A stretch of 64,000 bases of DNA from Wandonia haliotis (GCF_039523435.1 NZ_BAAAFH010000011.1:434001-498000); one strand, 5' to 3'; counted from the first letter of the stretch, positions 49,671 through 58,633 are shown. Notes: generated by a model from the sequence alone, not told the origin. Numbers and translations: made by a program.

Positions 49671-50582
49671 TCAGTTGCCAAGCAATTGCATCACTGAATC
49701 GATGGGAATATCCGAGGGGACCCATTGTAATGTATACCCTTGTTTTTCCATACGGCGAAACCAGGTCATTTGTCGTTTTGCAAATTGGTGGATTGCAGTT
49801 TCCAAAGAATTCTCCATTGTCGTATAGTCGATTTCTCCAGTTACATATTGGGTTATCCAAAAATACTCCAACCCATAAAATTTCAATTGTTCAGGAGTCA
49901 CTCCATCCCGAAGAAGTCCTTCTACTTCTTCTATCATTCCTTCCTGAAATCTTGCCCGTAAACGCTTTGAAATACGATTTCTACGTGTTTCTCTGTCGAC
50001 TTCCGTGGCTAAAATCAATGGTTTCAAGCCTAAATTTCTTCGTTCAGGCATACCATATTCAGCAATGTACTCTGCTATCTCTATTGCCCGGATTGTCTTT
50101 TTAACCGACAGGTTATCCAAACGAGAGCGCAAATCCACAGGAATCGATTCAAAAAGACGAAATAACTCTTCTTTTTCTTTAGTTACTAATTGCTCTCTCA
50201 GCATTTTATTTTTAGGAATAGAAGCAAACTCATTTCCTTTAAGAAGTGTTTCAATGTATAAACCGCTTCCTCCACAAATAACAGGGAGTTTATTTCTACT
50301 TTTCACAGAAGCGATTGCAGCACCTGCATCCAGATAAAAACGCTCAATATTGTAGTTATCTCCCGCATCACAAATATCAATAAGATGATAAGGAATTGTA
50401 GTATTGTTATAAGTAAACTCGTGTAAATCTTTTCCGGTACCAAGATCCATCTTTCGGTAAACCTGTCTGGAATCAGCACTGATAATCTCTCCTTCCAGTG
50501 CGTCAGCTATCCGAACTGCCAAAGCAGTTTTCCCGGAGGCTGTCGGTCCAATTACAAATATCGAATCATACGTAGTTTGCAC
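49671..50582 (-). CDS. miaA: tRNA dimethylallyltransferase
   Basis: The 303-residue protein has P-loop GPTASGKT near the N-terminus and ADSRQVYRKMDLGTGK, both MiaA hallmarks. PYHLIDICD and VICGGSGLYIETLL follow, and the tail FAKRQMTWFRRME fits. It adds an isopentenyl group to A37 of tRNAs that read UNN codons. The start is GTG at 50582. A -7 box (TACTTTTG on the minus strand, 50587-50594) lies four bases upstream. It is followed by the esterase gene after 24 bases. Confidence 0.93.
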   Translation of the reverse strand: MQTTYDSIFVIGPTASGKTALAVRIADALEGEIISADSRQVYRKMDLGTGKDLHEFTYNNTTIPYHLIDICDAGDNYNIERFYLDAGAAIASVKSRNKLPVICGGSGLYIETLLKGNEFASIPKNKMLREQLVTKEKEELFRLFESIPVDLRSRLDNLSVKKTIRAIEIAEYIAEYGMPERRNLGLKPLILATEVDRETRRNRISKRLRARFQEGMIEEVEGLLRDGVTPEQLKFYGLEYFWITQYVTGEIDYTTMENSLETAIHQFAKRQMTWFRRMEKQGYTLQWVPSDIPIDSVMQLLGN

Positions 50583-50586
50583 ACAA

Positions 50587-50594
50587 CAAAAGTA
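50587..50594 (-). promoter_or_regulatory. -7 promoter box almost touching the miaA start
   Basis: TACTTTTG on the minus strand is an exact TAnnTTTG match, four bases from the GTG start. It would give a leaderless or nearly leaderless mRNA. Confidence 0.4.
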
Positions 50595-50605
50595 GGCAAC
50601 CTAAA

Positions 50606-51376
50606 TCACTTCTGAAAACCGGAAACAGAAATTGGTAACACATACTTCTCACTCCCAGAATTCCAGTAATAGGTTTTATTCTCATCAGGTTTTCGGGTTC
50701 GCTTCCAACCCCCTCTACTCGCTTCAAATGCCATTGGCAATAACTCTCCTCGTTTCTCGAACCCTAACTTTTGGTATACCATTCCATCTGAAATATTATA
50801 ATCCGAATAGGTCATGATGTCACGCAGATTAAAATGTCTGGCAGAGGCTTTCAGTAATTTATCCAATCCTCCGTAAACGCGTATACCTCGAGCAGAACAA
50901 AACCGGATCAATTCACCTGAAACATAGGATTCATCAAAATCCCGTACCATTTGTCTGGGCTTTCCGAACAAAGCTACCGCCAAAAGTCGTTCATTTCCGA
51001 ATAACCCCAGTGCGGAATCAAATAAGGTCGCCCCCTGAAGATGATTTACATTCACAAAGTCGGTTGCTGTTTCTATATCCAGCTCCCTAACGATTACTTT
51101 TCTCCCATGAATACGCTCCACCTGTCCCAATTTTGCACGCAAAATATTCACCACAAAATCATGTTGATCTTCCCACTGCTTCCAGGTTAACTGAATAACG
51201 GGAATAGTATATTCTTTTCTTAAATTGTGTAGAAACCGGACTAAAAGATCATTTTCCTTTTTGGTCAAAGGCATATTTACAAAGTGAATAATCAGCCTAT
51301 TTTCGATAGTTACAAGTGTCCCAAAGTCCGTAGCTGTCAGACGGTAAACTTCGCTAAGCTCTCTGAAGTCAATCAT
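50606..51376 (-). CDS. Protein with a phage-type Hef/Mom-like GNAT domain
   Basis: The protein has 256 residues. The C-terminal half matches a domain found in phage-borne and homing-endonuclease-associated proteins of GNAT-like fold: LFDSALGLFGNERLLAVALF, ELIRFCSARGIRVYGGLDKL, then DIMTYSDYNISDGMVYQKLG and FE. The N-terminal half has no recognised motif. Such domains are seen in phages beside Hef-like and Mom-like proteins, and their substrate is unclear. It overlaps the glycosyltransferase gene by eight bases, which suggests coupling. The role here is unknown. Confidence 0.6.
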   Translation of the reverse strand: MIDFRELSEVYRLTATDFGTLVTIENRLIIHFVNMPLTKKENDLLVRFLHNLRKEYTIPVIQLTWKQWEDQHDFVVNILRAKLGQVERIHGRKVIVRELDIETATDFVNVNHLQGATLFDSALGLFGNERLLAVALFGKPRQMVRDFDESYVSGELIRFCSARGIRVYGGLDKLLKASARHFNLRDIMTYSDYNISDGMVYQKLGFEKRGELLPMAFEASRGGWKRTRKPDENKTYYWNSGSEKYVLPISVSGFQK

Positions 51377-52514
51377 TATTCTTCAGGAGTACTTCGTTAT
51401 AAATCATGCTCAATCGTTCAAGGATGTATTCATTAGAGAATGGTTGAGCAGCAGTTACTAATTCCACAGATTCAACATTCCTTTTTCCCATACATAACTC
51501 TTCCATCGAAGTCGCCAGAGCATGAATATCCCCGTTAGGAACCACAGTCAGTAATTTCTCATCAATTGAAGGAACCACCCCCACCTCTGTTGTAATAATT
51601 TGTATTCCTGAAGCCATAGCTTCTACCAAAACACAACTAAACGTTTCAAAACGGGAAAAAAGAACAAAGCAGTCACTATTTCTGTATTCAATCGCGACTT
51701 CTTCATACGTAAGATTTCTTTTAACATCAATACCTTCCCGCCAGTTGTTTTCTTCCAAAAACTGAAACAATGCAGATGGATCTCCATCTGTTACGATAGT
51801 AAGCCGTGTGTCAGGGTGATGTTGATAAACCCGGTGAAATGCTTCCACGATTCCCCTCACATTCTTGTACTTTTCGTCCAGTCCTGAAACGTGCAAAAAG
51901 GTATAGGGACGTTGCGAAGAAATTGATTTCTCAGGAAAAAACAATTCGGTATTGACAGGAAGAGGAAGAACGACACGCGCCAAATGTGGTTCTACTTTAA
52001 GGATTTCTTCTTCCAGCAAATGAGATACCGGTAAAACCAGGCGTGCCTTTCGAAGCGTTTGAATAACCAACTGACGCTTTATTTTTGACCAGTCTTCGTG
52101 CTCGGAAAAATCAGATGAATGTTCCTGAAGAATAAAGTCCACCCCTAATTTAGAGGAAACATACTCAAATTCCTTTCCTTTCGGGTAAGCAACGTGCGCA
52201 TGAATCAGATCTGGTTTTGAATCCAGTTTTTGTAAAGCCGTGTCCAGCACTTTTTTGTACCTGGCCAATTGTCGGGTCCTGCTGAAAATTCCTTTCGGCT
52301 TCGGGTAATACGCAATAATCTCATGAAAATCACCTTCGCGCATTTCATGAAATTCAACCTTTTCTATCGAACTATCCGCTTTGACAAAAATGACAGAGAT
52401 TTTAAATTTTCCGGACAAAAACTGTGCAAACCTTTTTATAAAGTTCCCGGAAGTCTCATCAATTCGTGTCGGATACCATGAGCTCAACAGTAAAATATGT
52501 TGCTTATTTTCCAC
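51369..52514 (-). CDS. GT4-family glycosyltransferase
   Basis: The 381-residue GT-B protein has HVAYPKGKEFEY for the N-terminal domain and PYTFLHVSGLDEKYKNVRGI and FVLFSRFETFSCVLVEAMAS for the C-terminal one, the last with the GT4 EX7E-like element. It moves a sugar from a nucleotide donor to an unknown acceptor, perhaps for surface polysaccharide or glycolipid. No other polysaccharide genes are near. It is read leftward and overlaps the GNAT-like gene. Confidence 0.87.
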   Translation of the reverse strand: MENKQHILLLSSWYPTRIDETSGNFIKRFAQFLSGKFKISVIFVKADSSIEKVEFHEMREGDFHEIIAYYPKPKGIFSRTRQLARYKKVLDTALQKLDSKPDLIHAHVAYPKGKEFEYVSSKLGVDFILQEHSSDFSEHEDWSKIKRQLVIQTLRKARLVLPVSHLLEEEILKVEPHLARVVLPLPVNTELFFPEKSISSQRPYTFLHVSGLDEKYKNVRGIVEAFHRVYQHHPDTRLTIVTDGDPSALFQFLEENNWREGIDVKRNLTYEEVAIEYRNSDCFVLFSRFETFSCVLVEAMASGIQIITTEVGVVPSIDEKLLTVVPNGDIHALATSMEELCMGKRNVESVELVTAAQPFSNEYILERLSMIYNEVLLKNND

Positions 52515-52566
52515 TTGCTATTACCGATTTGGATTGTAAATTTACGGTTTTAAAATAAAAACTAAA

Positions 52567-53421
52567 ATGAGACATCTTTTTATATTTTCACTGCTTTTTA
52601 TACTGGTACAAGCGAATGCTCAATCTAACTTTAAGATTTTCAATAAACAAGGAAAAGAAATTTCAATTGATAAGTTCTATAAGTCTCTGGACAAAAAACA
52701 ACTTATTTTTTTCGGAGAATTTCATGATTGCGCTGATATTCACTGGCTCCAATTGCAAGTAACCAAATATCTCCATGAAAAACATGGTAACAAATTAGTT
52801 GTTGGAATGGAAATGTTTGAAGCTGACAACCAATTTATTATTGATGAATATTTCGGAGGACTCATCAGCACAAAAAACTTTGAAGACGAATGCAGGTTGT
52901 GGAAAAATTACAAAACGGACTACAAACCTGTTGTCGAATTTGTCCGGGAAAATAATGCACGCTTGATTGCTACAAATATTCCCCGCAGATATGCAAATAG
53001 TGTTTTTTATAATGGGATTGATCACCTTAAAAAGTTTCCCTCAGAGACCAAATCTTATTTTGCACCCCTTCCAATTGCTATCGACACAACACTGGAGAGC
53101 AACAAGCAACTCATGAATATGTCAATGGGAGGACATAAAGGTCAGAACATGATGGAGGCTCAGGCAGTGAAAGACGCTACCATGGCGCATTTCATTAAGC
53201 AGAACATGCCTGAAAACGGAGCTTTCTTACATCTGAACGGTTCCTTTCATTCCAACAAATCAGAAGGAATTCTATCTTTCCTGAAAGATGAAGTTTCTGC
53301 TGACCAGACACTTGTAATCACAATGGTATCTCAGGATCAGATTGATAAACTAGAGGATGAGAATAAAGAATTAGCTGACATCATTTTCTGTTTTACAGAA
53401 GACTATGCAAAGACCCATTAA
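52567..53421 (+). CDS. ChaN-like heme-binding-family exported protein
   Basis: The protein has 284 residues and a signal peptide (MRHLFIFSLLFILVQANAQ). IFFGEFHDCADIHWLQLQV and VVGMEMFEADNQFIIDEYF, with ATNIPRRYANSV and LHLNGSFHSNKSEG, place it in the ChaN (DUF399, cofactor haem-binding) family. Some ChaN proteins bind two hemes as lipoproteins; this copy lacks a lipobox and would be soluble in the periplasm. Heme scavenging is plausible. Confidence 0.85.
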   Translation: MRHLFIFSLLFILVQANAQSNFKIFNKQGKEISIDKFYKSLDKKQLIFFGEFHDCADIHWLQLQVTKYLHEKHGNKLVVGMEMFEADNQFIIDEYFGGLISTKNFEDECRLWKNYKTDYKPVVEFVRENNARLIATNIPRRYANSVFYNGIDHLKKFPSETKSYFAPLPIAIDTTLESNKQLMNMSMGGHKGQNMMEAQAVKDATMAHFIKQNMPENGAFLHLNGSFHSNKSEGILSFLKDEVSADQTLVITMVSQDQIDKLEDENKELADIIFCFTEDYAKTH

Positions 53422-53464
53422 CTTTTGCATGCATTACGCTGTATTATTCAACGATATTCTTTTG

Positions 53465-53472
53465 TAACTTTG
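53465..53472 (+). promoter_or_regulatory. -7 promoter box almost touching the queE start
   Basis: TAACTTTG is an exact TAnnTTTG match and ends five bases before the ATG at 53478. Either the mRNA is leaderless or the true start is the ATG at 53523. Confidence 0.45.
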
Positions 53473-53477
53473 ATTTA

Positions 53478-54107
53478 ATGAAAGAGACAACTTCACATTC
53501 TCAAACAACTGAACTTCCTCTTATGGAAGAATTTTATACAATCCAGGGAGAAGGGTATCACAGTGGACGTGCTGCCTATTTCATTCGTCTGGGTGGATGC
53601 GATGTCGGTTGTGTTTGGTGTGATGTAAAAGAAAGTTGGGACGCAGAAAAACATCCGTATACTCCTGTTTCTGAAATTGTGGAAAACGCTTTAAAAAGCA
53701 AAACAGACTTTGTTGTAATCACAGGTGGAGAACCGGGGATGTACGACCTGTCAACACTAGTGGATGAATTACATACTCACCAACTGGAAGTTGCGATTGA
53801 AACATCAGGTGCTTATGCTTTTTCAGGAAACGTAGACTGGTATTGCTTCTCTCCTAAGAAATTTAAATCTCCTGTAGAAGAAGCCTATGAAAGAGCTGAT
53901 GAGTTAAAAGTTGTTATCAACCACCCCTCTGATTTTGACTGGGCACAGAAACACGCTGAGAAACTGGTAAAAAGTAATTGCAAGCTATTTCTTCAACCGG
54001 AATGGTCGAAAGAGGAACGATTTTTGCCCCTGATTATTGAATTTGTAAAGGAACACCCTCAATGGAGAGTTTCTCTGCAAACCCATAAATACATGAATAT
54101 ACCCTGA
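53478..54107 (+). CDS. queE: 7-carboxy-7-deazaguanine synthase
   Basis: The 209-residue radical SAM enzyme has FYTIQGEGYHSGRAAYFIR, the Cys motif GGCDVGCVWCDVKESW (CxxxCxxC for the 4Fe-4S cluster), ITGGEPGM and IETSGAY. It forms the deazaguanine ring used for queuosine in tRNA and for related DNA modifications. It is the first of three tightly spaced genes (queE, porE-like, ubiA-like). Another start at MEEFYTIQGEG (53523) is possible, but Bacteroidota members usually have this short N-terminal extension. Confidence 0.93.
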   Translation: MKETTSHSQTTELPLMEEFYTIQGEGYHSGRAAYFIRLGGCDVGCVWCDVKESWDAEKHPYTPVSEIVENALKSKTDFVVITGGEPGMYDLSTLVDELHTHQLEVAIETSGAYAFSGNVDWYCFSPKKFKSPVEEAYERADELKVVINHPSDFDWAQKHAEKLVKSNCKLFLQPEWSKEERFLPLIIEFVKEHPQWRVSLQTHKYMNIP

Positions 54108-54111
54108 TACT

Positions 54112-56133
54112 ATGCATAGATTACCGATAATTCTGGCCATTGCCATCCTACTGTTCAGCTGTGGAACCACAGCACAAATGACGTACTCCACCTCTAATAA
54201 AAAAGCAATCTCGTGGTTTGAAGAGGCGCTTCAGTCCCCTAATGATCATTACGATATGCGCACAGGTACTGTAGACTATGGACCGGCAATTGAATTACTC
54301 GAAAAGGCGATCAAAAAAGATCCGAATTTTATTGAAGCACATCAATTAATCTCAGAATATTTTCTGGGTTCCGGTTATCCGGACAAAGCAATTTATCACC
54401 TGGAACGATCCATAGCTATCAATCCGGGATATGACCCTTCCGGAAGTTCATACATTATGCTCGCCCGACTTCAGCATGAGTATGGAAAATACGAAGAGGC
54501 TACAAAAAATGCAAAACGTTATCTGGAATACGGAAATAGAAATCAACAGTATAACTATCAGGCTCAGAAAATTATCCGAAGTGGAGAATTGGCGGCTGAA
54601 GCCATGCGTAATCCCGCTAAATTTACCCCCATCAATCTGGGACCTGCAATTAATACAGAACACCCGGAATACTTCCCTACCATCACAGTAGACGGGAAAA
54701 CACTTCTTTTTACCCGTAGACTGCCCGCTCCGGGAACAGAACTGGGGGCGCAGGAAGACTTTTTTGTTTCCCATTTGGATGATGAAGGTCGCTGGAATAT
54801 GGCAAGCTCTATGCCGAAAAACATTAATACAGAACGAAATGAAGGAGCCCCTACTTTTGCTCCCGACGGAAGAACTCTTGTTTTTGTTGCCTGTCCTGAT
54901 GTAACAGGTAGAAATTATGGCGAAGGAAGAACGGGGAAAGGAAGTTGTGATCTATTCATTACAAAAAAAATAGGTTCTCAATGGAACAATCCCAGAAATC
55001 TACCTGGAGGAGTGAATACGGCGCATTGGGAAACCCAACCATCTCTTTCTTCCGATGGAAAAACAATGTACTTTATCCGCGGTTCTTATGACAGAGATCG
55101 TAGAAAGCATCAGGATATCTACAGAGCTTTCTTACAGGAAGACGGAAGCTGGTCAGAAGCAGAACGACTTCCTGATATCATCAATACACCTATGCGTGAG
55201 GAATCTGTTCATATCCATCCGGACGGAAGAACACTCTATTTCTCTTCTGACGGACATCCCGGATTCGGAGGACTGGATCTTTTTGTAACACGAATGGACG
55301 ACAATGGAAACTGGAGTATGCCTCAGAATTTAGGGTACCCGATTAATACCCGGTATGATGAAAATTCGCTTCTTGTAGCTCCGGATGGTGAAATAGCCTT
55401 CTTTGCTTCCAATCGTGAAGGTGGTCATGGTGATTTGGACCTTTACTATTTTGAATTACCCGAAAGTGTTCGTCCTACAAGAACTATTTATATGGATGGA
55501 ATCGTTTTCGATGCACAAAGCAGGAAACCACTTGGTGGACACTTTCAGTTGATTGACCTCAAAACAGGAAAAACAGTGGTTGAATCTGATGCGGATAAAA
55601 TTACCGGAGAATTCTTAGTAACACTTCCTACCAACAGAGATTACGCACTCAATGTCAATTATCCGGGGTACAATTTCTTTTCAAAGAATTTCACCTTAAC
55701 CATTCCTGAAAATAACGAACCCTATCACATGAGTGTCCCCCTTCAGCCAATTATTGCAGGAGCTACTGTACGATTGGACAATGTATTCTTTGACCTTAAT
55801 AAGAGTACCCTACGTCCGGAATCGCAGGTAGAGCTTAACAAGCTAGTAGACTATCTGAATCAACATAAAAATGTACAGATTGAGATCAGCGGACATACAG
55901 ATACAAGAGGTGACGCCGATGAAAACCGTAAGCTTTCGGAAGCACGGGCAAAAGCAGTATATGATTATGTCGTAACAAAAGGAATCGCTCCGGATCGGAT
56001 GACGTATAAGGGGTATGGGGAAACGAAACCTGTAATCAGTGATTCTGAAATTGCGAACATGCAGACGGAAAAGGAAAAAGAAGCTGCACACCAGTTAAAC
56101 AGAAGAACAGAATACACTATAACGGCAAACTAA
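54112..56133 (+). CDS. porE: PorE-like T9SS outer-membrane lipoprotein
   Basis: The protein has 673 residues. The lipobox is in ILLFSC, Cys20. Domains in order are: TPR-like repeats (30-165), a six-bladed PD40/WD40-like propeller (180-450; GAPTFAPDGRTLVF, TQPSLSSDGKTMYFIRG, ESVHIHPDGRTLYFSSDG), a carboxypeptidase-regulatory-like domain (460-545), and an OmpA C-terminal domain (560-673; ISGHTDTRGDADENRKLSEA). This order is that of PorE, a peptidoglycan-binding partner of the type IX secretion system. The gene starts five bases after queE and overlaps the UbiA gene by one base. It supports the sorting-tail cargo found elsewhere here. Confidence 0.85.
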   Translation: MHRLPIILAIAILLFSCGTTAQMTYSTSNKKAISWFEEALQSPNDHYDMRTGTVDYGPAIELLEKAIKKDPNFIEAHQLISEYFLGSGYPDKAIYHLERSIAINPGYDPSGSSYIMLARLQHEYGKYEEATKNAKRYLEYGNRNQQYNYQAQKIIRSGELAAEAMRNPAKFTPINLGPAINTEHPEYFPTITVDGKTLLFTRRLPAPGTELGAQEDFFVSHLDDEGRWNMASSMPKNINTERNEGAPTFAPDGRTLVFVACPDVTGRNYGEGRTGKGSCDLFITKKIGSQWNNPRNLPGGVNTAHWETQPSLSSDGKTMYFIRGSYDRDRRKHQDIYRAFLQEDGSWSEAERLPDIINTPMREESVHIHPDGRTLYFSSDGHPGFGGLDLFVTRMDDNGNWSMPQNLGYPINTRYDENSLLVAPDGEIAFFASNREGGHGDLDLYYFELPESVRPTRTIYMDGIVFDAQSRKPLGGHFQLIDLKTGKTVVESDADKITGEFLVTLPTNRDYALNVNYPGYNFFSKNFTLTIPENNEPYHMSVPLQPIIAGATVRLDNVFFDLNKSTLRPESQVELNKLVDYLNQHKNVQIEISGHTDTRGDADENRKLSEARAKAVYDYVVTKGIAPDRMTYKGYGETKPVISDSEIANMQTEKEKEAAHQLNRRTEYTITAN

Positions 56134-57131
56134 TGCACTTTATTCGACTATTACGACCGGTAAACCTTGTCATCATCATACTTACTATGTATGCGATGCG
56201 GTGGTTCTTTATCGGTTTTTTACTCGAAAAAGACGGGAAATTTGTACTACACGGAGAACCAATGGATTTCTTTTTGTTGGTGTTCTCAACTGTTCTCATA
56301 GCCGGAGCAGGTAATATCATCAATGATTACTTTGATGTAAAAACAGACCGGATTAACCGACCGGAGCGTCTGATTATTACCCGTCATTTAAAAAGAAGAT
56401 GGGCAATAGTAACGCACTGGATTTTTAATCTCGCAGCATTCGGAATAGCCATTTATCTCAGTTCAAAACATGAGAGTTTTGTCTACCTGTTTATTCACTT
56501 GTTATCTATTAACCTGCTGTGGTTCTATTCTATGTACTTCAAACGTCGATTTGCCATAGGAAACATTATTATTGCGGGATTAACAGGACTTGTTCCTATT
56601 CTTGCTTCTATTTATTTTCTTAATGTCTATAATCTTGAAGCCGGGGACAATAACTCGTGGTTAAATTCATTGTATCGAATCGGTCAGGATTACTTTGCCT
56701 TTAATCCCGAAACGAATCAAATCGGTCAATTGATCCTCAATTTCGGTTTTTCAATGGGTATTTTTGCTTTTTTCACGAATTTGGCCCGTGAAGTAATAAA
56801 AGATGTAGAAGATATTGAAGGAGACAAAGCCATTCGGGCACAAACGATACCTATTGTAATGGGAAAACGAAAAACAGATCGGGTAATTGTTGCTTTGCTA
56901 AGTATTCCCCTTCTGCTCTTTACCGGATTTATGATTTTCTCAGGCTGGTTACAACCTATTGAATTCCTTATTGTACTGGCACCTATCGTACTGGCCATTC
57001 TACTGCAATTACTTGCCTTACTTCAGATTATTTTTCAAAAAGACGATAAAAAGTATAAAATAGCAAATGGTTTGTTAAAGATCTCAATGCTCAGCGGACT
57101 CTTCACCCCTGTCTATCTTCTCTTTTTATAA
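56133..57131 (+). CDS. UbiA-superfamily prenyltransferase
   Basis: The protein has 332 residues and about nine helices. The first motif is GNIINDYFDVKTDRINRPER (NDxxDxxxDxxNRP) and the second is REVIKDVEDIEGDKAIRA. It transfers a prenyl group to a lipid, heme or naphthoate acceptor. A second UbiA member in the window, menA, handles DHNA, so this one has another role; homologues in Bacteroidota are annotated as geranylgeranylglycerol-phosphate synthase-like. The ATG overlaps the stop of the PorE-like gene. Confidence 0.88.
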   Translation: MHFIRLLRPVNLVIIILTMYAMRWFFIGFLLEKDGKFVLHGEPMDFFLLVFSTVLIAGAGNIINDYFDVKTDRINRPERLIITRHLKRRWAIVTHWIFNLAAFGIAIYLSSKHESFVYLFIHLLSINLLWFYSMYFKRRFAIGNIIIAGLTGLVPILASIYFLNVYNLEAGDNNSWLNSLYRIGQDYFAFNPETNQIGQLILNFGFSMGIFAFFTNLAREVIKDVEDIEGDKAIRAQTIPIVMGKRKTDRVIVALLSIPLLLFTGFMIFSGWLQPIEFLIVLAPIVLAILLQLLALLQIIFQKDDKKYKIANGLLKISMLSGLFTPVYLLFL

Positions 57132-57136
57132 AACCG

Positions 57137-58183
57137 TCAGATTTCTTTTAGAAAATCCAGTGTATTTATATTGTCTGCATAATCAGTCAGTCCTGGCTGC
57201 TGAGATTGCCCGAAAGCAGTAAAATCATGTCCGATTACGACTTGAATTTCCTCTGCCTTTTCAGCAATAAATGTCTCAACTTCTTCCATGTCCTTATACC
57301 TTTGACAATTGAGAACAGATAAAGGAGAATGTAAATCTTCCGTAAATCGGAGTAGCGCAAACCCGTTTTCCAACACATCTTCCTTGTTCAACAGGTAAAC
57401 AGCCCGGTTATAGTCAAAATTATTCATGTACTTGTGGTGTTGCATGAGTTGCTCACCAACGTGAAAAATACCCGTAAAGAATCGATCCAGATTAAAATCT
57501 TCATGAATCAAAAGTTTAGATACATTTCTACATCCCAAACCAAAGTAAGAGAAAATATCATCAGACAAGAGCTTCAACTCCTCATCCGATTCTTGTCCCG
57601 TCAATACCGCTACAGACGTCCTGTTTTTCCGGATAATATTCGGGTATTTCCCAAAATAATGTTCAAAATACCGTGCCGAATTATCACTTCCTGTAGCAAT
57701 TATAGCATCTATATTCTCAAATTTCCCGGCTGTAACCGTAATATGTTCCAAAACCCGTGCATCTATCTCTTGCATCAATTTGAGAACAGCAGGCCACAGA
57801 ACATTATCTCCAGAAGAGAATTTACAAACTGCCTGATGTCCCATTATCAGTACACTCAGGAAATCATGAAAACCAACCAACGGTATGTTTCCGGCCATAA
57901 CCAATCCTACTCGCTTTGGCTGAGTAGTAAAAGGGTAATCAGACACCCAATTCGTTAGCTGTTCATTAGTTAACCAACTTGCAATTCCACCAAGAGATTT
58001 TCTAACATTTTCAGGTGTAAACCAGGCGTTATTTCTTTTTACAGTTTGAACAACACTGACAAAATCTCCATATCCTGATGCAGAAACTCCTGATCCGTTC
58101 TGCGAAAAAGGCAAATCCTCAGCTACATCCCCGAATACTTTTCCGAGTTTTTCAAACAAGTTTATCAATTCATTTCTTTCCAT
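57137..58183 (-). CDS. Acyl-CoA reductase, LuxC-like
   Basis: The protein has 348 residues. The LuxC family pattern includes VGLVMAGNIPLVGFHDFL for the cofactor site and GLGCRNVSKLLIHEDFN with the acyl-accepting Cys. IIRKNRTSVAVLTGQES fits as well. LuxC-type enzymes reduce acyl-CoA or acyl-ACP to aldehyde. No luxD or luxE is present. The divergent neighbour is a two-cluster ferredoxin, a pairing seen in Bacteroidota. The gene converges on the UbiA gene with five bases between stops. Confidence 0.88.
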   Translation of the reverse strand: MERNELINLFEKLGKVFGDVAEDLPFSQNGSGVSASGYGDFVSVVQTVKRNNAWFTPENVRKSLGGIASWLTNEQLTNWVSDYPFTTQPKRVGLVMAGNIPLVGFHDFLSVLIMGHQAVCKFSSGDNVLWPAVLKLMQEIDARVLEHITVTAGKFENIDAIIATGSDNSARYFEHYFGKYPNIIRKNRTSVAVLTGQESDEELKLLSDDIFSYFGLGCRNVSKLLIHEDFNLDRFFTGIFHVGEQLMQHHKYMNNFDYNRAVYLLNKEDVLENGFALLRFTEDLHSPLSVLNCQRYKDMEEVETFIAEKAEEIQVVIGHDFTAFGQSQQPGLTDYADNINTLDFLKEI

Positions 58184-58211
58184 AAGAACCTATTGAATCT
58201 TTTCCATTTCT

Positions 58212-58227
58212 TATATTTGCAAAACTA
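58212..58227. promoter_or_regulatory. Back-to-back -7 boxes of the ferredoxin and acyl-CoA reductase genes
   Basis: TATATTTG on the + strand (58212-58219) directly abuts CAAAACTA (58220-58227), which is TAGTTTTG on the minus strand. Both match TAnnTTTG exactly. They drive the divergent ferredoxin (ATG 58257) and reductase (ATG 58183), with leaders of about 30 bases each, so RNA polymerase can occupy only one at a time. Confidence 0.5.
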
Positions 58228-58256
58228 AGTAAAGAACCTTAATAAGAAGAGAACAA

Positions 58257-58604
58257 ATGGCAATAATGATAACAGACGAATGCATCAACTGTGGTGCATG
58301 TGAGCCGGAATGTCCAAATAACGCAATATATGAAGGAGGTGCCGAATGGAACTATGCTGACGGAACCTCATTAAAAGGAATTATTACCACACTTGACGGA
58401 ACCGACGTTGATTCAGAACAAAAGTTTGAGCCCAAAGATATGGATGTCTATTATATTGTTACTGACAAATGTACCGAATGTGTTGGTTTTCATGACGAGC
58501 CACAATGTGCAGCGGTTTGTCCGGTAGACTGTTGTGTAGATGATCCTGAGTACAGAGAGTCCGAAGATGAGCTACTGGCTAAGAAAGACTTTATGCACCT
58601 GTAG
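58257..58604 (+). CDS. Two [4Fe-4S] ferredoxin
   Basis: The protein has 115 residues. The first cluster motif is CINCGACEPECPNN. The second is CTECVGFHDEPQCAAVCPVD, with the long inter-Cys insert typical of this ferredoxin type. A segment of about 50 residues lies between the clusters. It carries electrons at low potential for biosynthetic or redox enzymes. The divergent acyl-CoA reductase or an unlinked oxidoreductase are possible partners. Confidence 0.92.
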   Translation: MAIMITDECINCGACEPECPNNAIYEGGAEWNYADGTSLKGIITTLDGTDVDSEQKFEPKDMDVYYIVTDKCTECVGFHDEPQCAAVCPVDCCVDDPEYRESEDELLAKKDFMHL

Positions 58605-58625
58605 GCACTCTCATTATATTTCTTT

Positions 58626-58633
58626 ATATTTGA
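58626..58633 (+). promoter_or_regulatory. -7 promoter box upstream of the 58675 gene
   Basis: TATATTTG matches TAnnTTTG exactly, 41 bases before the ATG. Confidence 0.45.

Noticed and set aside
49640..50104. A 154-codon frame on the + strand opposite miaA.
   Set aside because: It is antisense to a conserved gene, has no recognisable motif, and follows the frame shadow of miaA.
57131..57137. A terminator between the UbiA-like and acyl-CoA reductase genes.
   Set aside because: Only five bases separate the stops and no stem is present in or around them.
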